Source of the DNA: Rhabdothermincola salaria
GTDB taxonomy: Bacteria > Actinomycetota > Acidimicrobiia > Acidimicrobiales > Acidimicrobilacustridaceae
Length of the DNA stretch: 64,000 nt
Direction: 5' to 3'
Assembly (NCBI RefSeq): GCF_021246445.1
Contig: NZ_JAJQXW010000001.1
Coordinates: 620,001-684,000 of the forward strand
Shown: piece after piece, positions 1-7,165 of the stretch
Layout: the number at the start of each line of letters is the position of its first letter
How positions within the stretch are numbered: position 1 is the stretch's first letter
Notes under the pieces: generated by a model
The model's input: only the letters and a program-made list of their open reading frames with translations
The model's database searches: none
What the model was told of the DNA's origin: nothing
Made by a program: the position numbers and the translations under genes

Positions 1-132
1 GAGCTGATCGACCTCGCCGGCCGACCCGATCCCGCCGAGCTCGCGGCCCGCATCGTCGAGCGCAAGCGACGCACCGCCACGACCCTTCCCGCGGCGACCA
101 TCATCGGGCACCGCGACACCGACCGTCGATGA
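1..132 (+). CDS. VapB-like antitoxin, C-terminal 43 residues (5' end outside window)
   Basis: Only the last 43 codons lie in the window, read in frame 1 from base 1. The Arg-rich tail and the position directly before a PIN-domain toxin are what a type II antitoxin of the VapB kind shows; its C-terminal tail normally wraps the toxin active site while the missing N-terminus binds DNA. The stop codon overlaps the toxin start as ATGA (129-132), so the two are translationally coupled. The family is inferred from the neighbour, not from a recognisable DNA-binding fold. Confidence 0.6.
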   Translation, partial: ELIDLAGRPDPAELAARIVERKRRTATTLPAATIIGHRDTDRR

Positions 133-530
133 CGGTGGTGATCGACGCCTCCGCGCTGGTCGCCGCGCTCGTCGACACCGGTCCCGACGGACGCTGGGCC
201 GAGGCGCTGCTCACCTCCGACCTCGCCGCGCCGCCCCTGCTCGCCGTGGAGGCGGCCAACGTGCTGCGACGAGCGGTGCACGCCGGCGAGATCACCGACG
301 ACGTCGCCTCACTGGCTCACGCCGACCTGCTCGACCTGCGCGTGCAGCTCGTCGCCTACGACACGGTCGCCGACCGGGTCTGGGAGCTGCGCGGCAACCT
401 CACCGCCTACGACGCGTGGTACGTGGCGGTGGCCGAGCTCCTCGACGCCCCGCTGGCCACCCTCGACCAGCGACTCGTGGCCGCGCCCGGCCCGACCTGC
501 CGATTCCGGACACCGGCCGACCGGTCGTAG
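129..530 (+). CDS. vapC: PIN-domain ribonuclease toxin, VapC family
   Basis: 133-residue protein, the normal length for VapC. The acidic residues expected of a PIN nuclease are visible: Asp in the N-terminal VIDASALV (residue 6), Glu in AVEAANVLRR (about 41), Asp in YDAWYVAVAE (about 97) and a final Asp in TLDQRL. Known VapC toxins are Mg-dependent RNases that cut tRNA or rRNA and are held inactive by VapB. The ATG overlaps the upstream stop by 4 bases. All expected acidic positions are present, so it should be catalytically competent. The RNA target cannot be predicted. Confidence 0.88.
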   Translation: MTVVIDASALVAALVDTGPDGRWAEALLTSDLAAPPLLAVEAANVLRRAVHAGEITDDVASLAHADLLDLRVQLVAYDTVADRVWELRGNLTAYDAWYVAVAELLDAPLATLDQRLVAAPGPTCRFRTPADRS

Positions 531-554
531 CGCCCACCCGGCGGGTGGGCTCGG

Positions 555-2648
555 TCAGCCTGGCGCCGCGGTGCTCGAGGCGCCCCGAGGCTGGGCGGGT
601 TGCGTCGGCGGGGTCTCGGCCGGCGCGAGGAAGGCGGTGAGCACCCCGGGGGCGGCCCGCTCGGCGAAGCCCACGGCCTCGCCGGCGTCGAGGTCGGGAG
701 CGGCGTAGGCGCCGGCGCCGGCGGAGGTCATGAAGGTCACGGTGCGCAGGCCGAGACGACGCTGCAACACCGACTCGCGCACCGCCACCGTGCTCACCGC
801 TGATCGCTGCAACGCCGACGTGGTGCGGCTGTCGAGCCCCGAGCGCACCACCACGTAGTCGCCGCTGATGGCGTGCCCCAACGCCCGATAGGCGATGACC
901 GCCCCCGTCAGCGCCAGCGGCCAGACCACCGCACCGGCGGCCAGCGTGAACGACGGCACCACCCCGGTCACGACCAGCCACCCCAGCACCCCCACCACCG
1001 CGGCGGTGGCCAGCGTCGCCCACGTGACCCGCCGACGCAGCGCCGCCCGCGGGTGGCCGACCAGCGGGGCAACGAGTGGGCTGGGCTCCACCCCGAGCAC
1101 CTCGCCGGCCACCCGGCGGGCCACCGGGAACGGGGTGCGGGGGAGCACCGCCGCGGGCTGGGAGGTGGCCCCCATGTCCAACCCGGTGGTGATCACCGAG
1201 GCGTCGGTGGCCCCCAACCAGCGCAACGACAACGGCTCGGCGATCTGCACGCCCCGCAGGCGGTGGTCGTCGCGGGTCACCTCCCGGGTGGTGAGCAGGC
1301 CCTGGCGGGTGCGCAGCACCGTGCCGTCGGTGTCGTCGCTCGGCACCCGGGCGAGCTCGAAGTGGCCGTGCTCCACGAAGAAGTTGACGGCCAGGCCCAC
1401 CACCCCGATCACCGCGATGGCCGCCACCGCGGCGATCGTCGTCCAGACCGGGCCGATCGCCTCCCAGTCGGCGAGCCCCCCGACCACCCCCCGGGCGTCC
1501 ACCCCCACCGTGGAGGCCGCCCAGAAGGCACCCCACACCAGGCCCAACGCCATCACGAACGCCCACGGGCTGAACACGTTGTAGAGCGCCCAGCGCGGCT
1601 GCAGGCGGGCCAGGACCCTGGTGTCGGGCGGGTTCCTCGTGGGGCGAGTCGAGAGGTGGGGTGCGGAGGCCGCCGCGGTGTCGGCCACCGGCCCGACCCC
1701 GGCGACCCGCGGGGCACCGTCGCTGGGCGCCCCGTGGTTCGGGGCACCGTCGTGGGGGACGCTGCGGTTCGAGGCACCGCCGTCCGGGAGGGCGTCGACC
1801 GGCGCGATGCCGTCGACGGGGCGGCCGTCGCGCCGCGGGATGGTCGCGGCAGTGGGTGGTGCGTCGGACGGAAGGGCGTGGGACGGAAGGGCGTGGGACG
1901 GAAGGGCGTGGGACGGAGCCGGGGGAGCGGCGGGGTTGGCCTCCGGGGTGGTGCGGTGCAACAGCAGGGTGCGCAGGGCCTGGGCGTCGGCCACCGACAC
2001 CGCATCGAGATCGAAGGCGGCCTCCCCGGCGCTGCTCTGCTGCCCGGCGCCGATCGACACCACCCGCAGCCCGGCCAGACGGTGGCGGACCTTGGCGTGC
2101 ACGTCGACGGTGCGGATCCGATCCCTGCGCACCGAACGATGGCTGCGCTGCACCACCCCCGAACGGCGCTCCACCACCTCGTCGGTCACCCGGTAGCGGG
2201 TCACCACCCAGCGGTAGGCGTCGAAGAGCGCGCCGATCACCGCGCCGACGACGACGACCACCACCAGGGTCGGCGGGCCCTGGTCGGCGCCAGTCAGCGA
2301 GTTGAGCACGAACAATGCGGCGGTGGAGGCCAGCACCACCACCGCGTCGACCACGATCATGCGCCGATCCAGGCGCAGCCACGGAGCGTCGTCCGGTTGC
2401 GTCGTTCCATCCGGGGTGGCTCCGCCGGGGGTCGGTCCAGGGAGGGGCGCGTTTGGGTGGTGCGGCGCCGGGGGAGTCGGGGGTGGCCCGGGGAGGGCCG
2501 CGTCGGGGTGGGGTGGTTCCGGGGGTGGCCCGGGGGGTGCTGGTGGTCGCGTGTCCGGGAACGAGCCGGGCGGCGCCGGCGGGCCGCCGGGATCGGCGCC
2601 GGGGTCGCCCGGCGGTGGAGGGACGCTGTCGCCGGTGGGGACGCTCAC
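555..2648 (-). CDS. Membrane protein with three bacterial PH (bPH2, YdbT-like) domains
   Basis: 697 residues from a GTG at 2648 that overlaps the upstream stop (GTGA), so it is translated together with the gene before it. A Pro-rich N-terminus (about 75 residues) is followed by a pair of hydrophobic segments and a bPH2 domain, an Ala/Pro/Ser linker with a 15-bp tandem repeat (HALPS repeated, near 1867-1917), then two further membrane-pair plus bPH2 units. This 3-domain layout matches the E. coli YdbT type (pfam bPH_2), which is longer here because of the linkers. The function of the family is not settled; a membrane or envelope stress role is usually suggested. The partner is the YdbS-like protein encoded just upstream. 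Confidence 0.8.
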   Translation of the reverse strand: MSVPTGDSVPPPPGDPGADPGGPPAPPGSFPDTRPPAPPGPPPEPPHPDAALPGPPPTPPAPHHPNAPLPGPTPGGATPDGTTQPDDAPWLRLDRRMIVVDAVVVLASTAALFVLNSLTGADQGPPTLVVVVVVGAVIGALFDAYRWVVTRYRVTDEVVERRSGVVQRSHRSVRRDRIRTVDVHAKVRHRLAGLRVVSIGAGQQSSAGEAAFDLDAVSVADAQALRTLLLHRTTPEANPAAPPAPSHALPSHALPSHALPSDAPPTAATIPRRDGRPVDGIAPVDALPDGGASNRSVPHDGAPNHGAPSDGAPRVAGVGPVADTAAASAPHLSTRPTRNPPDTRVLARLQPRWALYNVFSPWAFVMALGLVWGAFWAASTVGVDARGVVGGLADWEAIGPVWTTIAAVAAIAVIGVVGLAVNFFVEHGHFELARVPSDDTDGTVLRTRQGLLTTREVTRDDHRLRGVQIAEPLSLRWLGATDASVITTGLDMGATSQPAAVLPRTPFPVARRVAGEVLGVEPSPLVAPLVGHPRAALRRRVTWATLATAAVVGVLGWLVVTGVVPSFTLAAGAVVWPLALTGAVIAYRALGHAISGDYVVVRSGLDSRTTSALQRSAVSTVAVRESVLQRRLGLRTVTFMTSAGAGAYAAPDLDAGEAVGFAERAAPGVLTAFLAPAETPPTQPAQPRGASSTAAPG

Positions 2649-3415
2649 GTGGCGTCGTCCGGGGTGCGCTGGGTGATGGCCGTCAACCGCTCGGCCACCC
2701 GGGCGGCGACCTCGTCGTCGAGGCCCACCACGTCGATCGCCCCCGCCGACGACGCCGTGGTGACCCGCAGCGTGGCCAGCCCGAAGACCTGCTCGAGCGG
2801 ACCCCGGATGGTGTCGACGGTCTGGATGCGCGAGATGGGCGCCACCCGCCACTCCAGCACCCACCAACCGGTGAGGGCGTAGACCGCCTCCTCGGTGACC
2901 TCCCAGCGGTGCACCCGCAGCCGCCACCACGGCTCCACCACCGTGGCGACCACCGCCATCACCGCGGCCACCACCAAGAGCCCGGCCAGCCACGGTCGTG
3001 CCGCCGACCACAGCACGAACGCCACCGCGCCGGCCACGAGGATCGGCACCCACAACAGCACGGCCTGCAACGTCCACCACCACACCGTGCGACGCTCCAC
3101 CGGGTGCTGCGGGGGCCGCAGCTGCGCCGGTGCGTGGCCGCCGGACGGGTCGGGGGCAGGCGCCGGGGTTGTCGGGGCAGGGGCAGGGGCAGGGGCCGGG
3201 GGCGTGGTCGGGGCGTCGGTTGGGTCGCCGACCGGGGGTTCGGTCGGGGGCGTGGCCGGGTCGACGGCCGGGGCATGGGTCGGCTCCACCCCCGGAGGTA
3301 TGGACGGGGGTTCGGTTGGGCTGGGCGCCCAGGTCCGGGTGGGCTCGGGGGCATCGTCCGACCCCGGGCTCGGGGGCGGCGTCGTCGGGGGGACGTGGTG
3401 GTCGGGGGCGCTCAT
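2645..3415 (-). CDS. Membrane protein with one bPH2 domain (YdbS-like)
   Basis: 256 residues from the ATG at 3415 (reading MSAPDHHV). An upstream in-frame ATG near 3493 is possible but would add only Pro/Ala-rich sequence and approach the divergent gene. The first 110 residues are Pro/Thr/Ala-rich and probably disordered. Two adjoining hydrophobic segments follow (around TLQAVLLWVPILV and LLVVAAVMAVVATVV), and then a bPH2 domain with the typical ALTGWWVLEWRVAPISRIQTV core. YdbS and YdbT-like genes are commonly adjacent, and here they overlap by 4 bases, so they very likely act together in the membrane. The exact activity is unknown. Confidence 0.78.
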   Translation of the reverse strand: MSAPDHHVPPTTPPPSPGSDDAPEPTRTWAPSPTEPPSIPPGVEPTHAPAVDPATPPTEPPVGDPTDAPTTPPAPAPAPAPTTPAPAPDPSGGHAPAQLRPPQHPVERRTVWWWTLQAVLLWVPILVAGAVAFVLWSAARPWLAGLLVVAAVMAVVATVVEPWWRLRVHRWEVTEEAVYALTGWWVLEWRVAPISRIQTVDTIRGPLEQVFGLATLRVTTASSAGAIDVVGLDDEVAARVAERLTAITQRTPDDAT

Positions 3416-3552
3416 CGAGGCGATCCCTCGGGTCGGGGGCGGGGGTGGTGTCGCAGGCGCTGTCGACCGTAGGGCACCGGCGCCGGTCGCCGTCATCGGT
3501 GCGCCTGGTCGCCGGTGGGTCGGCGAGGGGGTGGGAGGTAGCGTGGCCGCCG

Positions 3553-6405
3553 GTGTCCGATCCCTACGTCCCCCCGGTGATCGCCGACCTGCTGGCGGCC
3601 GTCGAGGCACAGCCCCACGAGGTGGCAGTGGCCGACCGCCACCTGCAGGTCACCTACGCCGAGCTGGCCCACGCCGCCACCGGGGTCGCCCACCGGCTGC
3701 TCGCCACCAGCGTCGGGCCCTCGGTGCCGAACCCGGTGCCCGTGCCGGTGGTGGTGGGGCGCGACGTGGGCACCGTGTTCGCCCTCTTCGGGGTGCTGCT
3801 CGCCGGGCGCTCGTTCGTGGCCATCGAACGCACCGACCCGCCCGGACGCATCGCCGAGGTGATCGAACGGGTCGGCGCCGACATCGGCATGGCCCGCGCC
3901 GACGACCTCCACCTGCTGGGCGCCGGCCTGGCCTCGCTCGCCGTGGAGGACTGCCCACCCGCCGAGCACCTCGACCTCACCCCCGAGGTCCACGACGACG
4001 ACCTGGCGGCGGTGGTCTTCACCTCCGGTTCCACCGGGCGGCCCAAGGGCGTGCGCCTCGACCACTCCAACTTCACGTCGATGCAGGCCCGCAGCCAGGT
4101 CCGCGCCGACGAGGGCCCGGGCCCCTCACCGGCGATGGCCCCGTTCAGCTTCCTCGCCGGGCTCACCACCCTGGGCCACATCGCCACCGGCAACCGCGTC
4201 CACCTCGTCACCCCGGCGGAGTGGGACCCGATCGCCCTGCTCGAGTGGTTCGACGAGCAACGTTTCACCCAGGTCTCGGTCGTGCCCTCGTTCGCCCGCA
4301 GCGCTCTCGAGCACTGGCCCGAGGGCCGCTGCCTCGAGCACGTGGTGCGGCTCGCCACCTACGGCGAGGCCCTGCGCTGGTCCGACGTCCCCGCCCTGCG
4401 CCGGCTGGCACCGGGGGCCCGCATCGCGGTCAGCTACGGCGCGTCGGAGGCCTCCGGTGGGGTGTGCAACCTCTCCATCGCCCCCGGCGACGATCTCGGC
4501 GACGGCCCCATGCCCCTCGGGGTGCCCCAACCCGATCGGCGGGTCACGCTCGAAGCGCTCGACCCCACCGATCCCGGCTCTCCCCGCGAGATCGTCGTGT
4601 ACGGCAACATCTCACCCGGCTACTGGGACGACCCCGAGCTCGACGCCGCCCGCTTCGGCGTGGGCGCCGACGGCGAGCGCTTCTGGCGCTCCGGCGACCT
4701 GGGGGAGTGGGTCGACGGGGCCATCGTGCACCGCGGACGGGTCGACGAGCTGGTGAAGATCGGCGGCCGACTCGTGGAACCGGCCGAGGCCGAACGGGTC
4801 CTCGCCGGCCTCGACGGCGTGGTGCAGGCCGTGGTGCTGGGCCAACGGGTGGGCCACGGGGTCCGACTCGTCGGCCACGTCGAGCCGGCCCGGCTCGACG
4901 GGCGCGACGCCGTCGGTCCCGACGAGCTGCGCGCCGCCATGGCGGAGGTGCTGCCCGCCGCGCTGGTGCCGTCGGTGCTCGTGCGCCACGACCGCCTGCC
5001 CATCAACGCTCGCGGCAAGGCCGACCGGGCCGGCCTGCGGGCCGCGCCGGTGGTGCCGTGGCGGACAGGGACCTACGTGGCGCCGGTGCCCGAGCTCGAA
5101 TGGGTGGTGGTCGGCCACGCCCTCGAGATCCTCGGCTACACCGACGAGACGCTGCTCGGACGCGACGACGACCTGTTCACCCTCGGCCTCGACTCCCTCG
5201 GCGCCACCGAGCTCATCGCCGCCCTCGACGACGCCGGCCTCGGGCCCCTCACCCCCGCCGACCTGCTCGAGTGCCCCACCCCCCGTCTCCTGGCCGAGCG
5301 GTGCGCTCGGCCCCGTGCCCACGTGGGCGCGGGGCGCAGCGGCGGGGAGCCGGTCACCTACAACGTCGACGGCACCCGCGCCCCTTGGTTCGCGGTTGCC
5401 GGCGCCGGCGGCACCGCCTTGGCGTATCGCGACCTCGCCCGCCGTCTGGGCCCCGACCAGCCCTTGGTCGTGCTCGAGAACCCCGGCCTGCACGACGGTC
5501 GGGCGGTTCCGCCCTCGGTGGAGGCGGCCGCCGCCGTGCTGCTGGACGACCTGCGAACGGTGCTGGCGGCGCGGGGCGAGCGCTCGGGCCGTGCGGATGG
5601 CGCCGGCCGCCTCCCCGGCGATGGGGTCGCTGGAGGTGCGGCTGGTCTTCCGGGCGGTGGGGTCGCTCGCGGTGCGGCTGGTCTTCCCGGTGGCGACGCC
5701 GGCCGCCGTGCCGATGGCGCCTCGCTGTCGGACGGGGTCGGGGGATCCGAGCCCGACGGCGATGGGCCTCCGGTCCTCATGGTGATGGGGCACTCGTGGG
5801 GCGGGCTGGTGGCCTACGAGATGGCCCAGCGCCTGGAGGGCCAGAGCGTCGGCGTCCGCCTCGTGCTGCTCGACACCGCCGTGCTGTGGGCCGGCACCCG
5901 AGCCGAGCAGCGTCGCCGCGCCCTTGCCGCCATGGTCCGAGATCCACGTCGGGTGGTGGCCTCCGTGCGCTGGCGCCTCGACCGCCTCCGGGAACGCCGG
6001 GCCGGATCCGATGCCTGGTCTGGAGCGGGGCCTGGTGCCTCTGGCGCGGGGTCCGGTACCGGGGCCGGGGCCGGGTCCGGGTCTGGTGCGGGGGCCGGGG
6101 CCGGTACCGGGGCCGGGTCTGTCGCGACGCAGGCGGCTCCCGGTGACGGCGACGCCGACGGGCGGGCGGTGGTGGAGCGCTACATGGCCGCGTTCCACCA
6201 CGGCATCGAGACCGGCCGGCGCTACCGCCCTCCTCGCTCCACCGTGGCGGTCACCGTCGTCGAGGTCGCCGGCAGTGGTGCCGGCGCCAGCTGGGCGCCC
6301 TACGCCGACGAGGTGGCGGTGGTGGCGGCCGACGGCACGCACAACTCGATGCTGAACCCGCCCCACACCGAGGGGTTGGCCGCCACCCTCGGCCGCCTCA
6401 CCTGA
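3553..6405 (+). CDS. NRPS-like enzyme: adenylation, carrier and thioesterase domains, no condensation domain
   Basis: 950 residues from GTG 3553, with GGGAGGT about 12 bases upstream. The adenylation domain spans residues 1-490: phosphate loop FTSGSTGRPKG (about 155-166), YGASEASGG (about 295), RSGDLGEW (about 378), GRVDELVKIGG (394-403) and the catalytic-type Lys in NARGKADR (about 489). A carrier domain follows at about 515-590, with the phosphopantetheine Ser in GLDSLG (546). The thioesterase spans 615-950, with GHSWGG (Ser about 748) and a late GTHNSM His (about 928). It should activate a carboxylic or amino acid, load it on the carrier and release it by hydrolysis, cyclisation or dimerisation. 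Two Gly/Ala-rich repeat inserts interrupt the thioesterase (about 680-735 and 815-860). No tailoring genes lie nearby; substrate unknown. Confidence 0.85.
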   Translation: MSDPYVPPVIADLLAAVEAQPHEVAVADRHLQVTYAELAHAATGVAHRLLATSVGPSVPNPVPVPVVVGRDVGTVFALFGVLLAGRSFVAIERTDPPGRIAEVIERVGADIGMARADDLHLLGAGLASLAVEDCPPAEHLDLTPEVHDDDLAAVVFTSGSTGRPKGVRLDHSNFTSMQARSQVRADEGPGPSPAMAPFSFLAGLTTLGHIATGNRVHLVTPAEWDPIALLEWFDEQRFTQVSVVPSFARSALEHWPEGRCLEHVVRLATYGEALRWSDVPALRRLAPGARIAVSYGASEASGGVCNLSIAPGDDLGDGPMPLGVPQPDRRVTLEALDPTDPGSPREIVVYGNISPGYWDDPELDAARFGVGADGERFWRSGDLGEWVDGAIVHRGRVDELVKIGGRLVEPAEAERVLAGLDGVVQAVVLGQRVGHGVRLVGHVEPARLDGRDAVGPDELRAAMAEVLPAALVPSVLVRHDRLPINARGKADRAGLRAAPVVPWRTGTYVAPVPELEWVVVGHALEILGYTDETLLGRDDDLFTLGLDSLGATELIAALDDAGLGPLTPADLLECPTPRLLAERCARPRAHVGAGRSGGEPVTYNVDGTRAPWFAVAGAGGTALAYRDLARRLGPDQPLVVLENPGLHDGRAVPPSVEAAAAVLLDDLRTVLAARGERSGRADGAGRLPGDGVAGGAAGLPGGGVARGAAGLPGGDAGRRADGASLSDGVGGSEPDGDGPPVLMVMGHSWGGLVAYEMAQRLEGQSVGVRLVLLDTAVLWAGTRAEQRRRALAAMVRDPRRVVASVRWRLDRLRERRAGSDAWSGAGPGASGAGSGTGAGAGSGSGAGAGAGTGAGSVATQAAPGDGDADGRAVVERYMAAFHHGIETGRRYRPPRSTVAVTVVEVAGSGAGASWAPYADEVAVVAADGTHNSMLNPPHTEGLAATLGRLT

Positions 6406-6927
6406 GCCACGGCTGGCACCAGGAGACGGGCACCGGTGCCGAAGCGGCGGACCGGTCCCCTGACACGGGACGGCGTGCCGTGCTCAGCAACCACGTCCGG
6501 ACGGTGGTTGCGGCGGCTGCGGTGCCTGTGATGGTTGCGCGGCCTCGACCGGCGCGACCAGCACATCGAGATGCTGCCGAAGCTCGTCGTCGACGGGTCT
6601 CCCGGGCTCACCCACCACGACACCGAGGCCACTGGGGAGGTCCAGGCGAGTCCGGCACCTGGGTGGGCTCGACCCCGAGCACCGGGCTGCCCCCATCGCC
6701 GACCAGCCGGTCGCCGGGCTGGTGCAGGCCCCCGACGGCACCCAGAACCTCTTCGCGCTCGACCAGAACGGGGCCACGATGTCCCACCCGCCTGGGAGCA
6801 TGACGCTGCCCCATCCCACGGGGCTCGGCCTCCTTGGGGTGGCGCTCGCAGTGTCCCCTCGGTGGGGGTGTCGTCGCCACGTCGGCGTCCCACAGTTCTT
6901 GGACTATCGGGTTCTGGGACTGTCGGG
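6406..6927. other. Non-coding stretch with a possible decayed reading frame
   Basis: No convincing intact gene. On the plus strand, between about 6560 and 6830, pieces that look protein-like occur in two different frames: LVVDGSPGLTHHDTEATGE, then, after a shift near 6650, GLDPEHRAAPIADQP and APDGTQNLFALDQNGATM. The last piece is loosely like the repeats of secreted beta-propeller lectin domains. This could be a broken gene, but the similarity is weak. Confidence 0.3.
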
Positions 6928-6956
6928 TTGCGTACTCCTGTTCGGTCCGGTACTAT
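6928..6956 (+). promoter_or_regulatory. Candidate sigma-70 type promoter for the leader ORF and HNH gene
   Basis: TTGCGT (6928-6933) and TACTAT (6951-6956) are separated by exactly 17 bases, close to the housekeeping sigma consensus and unusually AT-rich for this window. A transcript starting near 6963 would carry a leader of about 60 nt before the small ORF at 7022. Recognised by eye only. Confidence 0.5.
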
Positions 6957-7021
6957 GGGGATTCTTCCCCTTCGACACCTCGGTGTCCTCCTGTTCCGTC
7001 GATCACCGGTAGGTGAGGCTC

Positions 7022-7165
7022 ATGTCCGGAGGGGTCGTGCCCGGCATCGTCGGCTTCCTGGCCGCGCCGCTCCACGCAGCCGTAGCGGGTGGCCACTCGG
7101 GCCGTCGTGGTGGTCCTGGTGGTCCTGGTGGTCGTGGTGGGCGATCGGGGGTGCGGGCCCGATGA
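7022..7165 (+). CDS. Possible 47-residue Gly-rich leader peptide coupled to the HNH gene
   Basis: ATG at 7022 is preceded by a good Shine-Dalgarno (AGGTGAGG, ending 4 bases before). The frame runs 47 codons (start MSGGVVPGIVGF, end GVRAR) and its TGA overlaps the ATG of the downstream endonuclease as ATGA (7162-7165). The second half is a GGPGGPGGRGG run from a short DNA repeat. The strong ribosome-binding site and coupled stop suggest it is translated and feeds ribosomes to the next gene. It may have no function as a protein. I do not recognise a family. Confidence 0.4.
   Translation: MSGGVVPGIVGFLAAPLHAAVAGGHSGRRGGPGGPGGRGGRSGVRAR

Noticed and set aside
2895-6146. A 1083-codon plus-strand frame over the NRPS-like gene
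   Set aside because: The real frame carries all adenylation, carrier and thioesterase motifs; this one is Arg/Pro-rich and a shadow.
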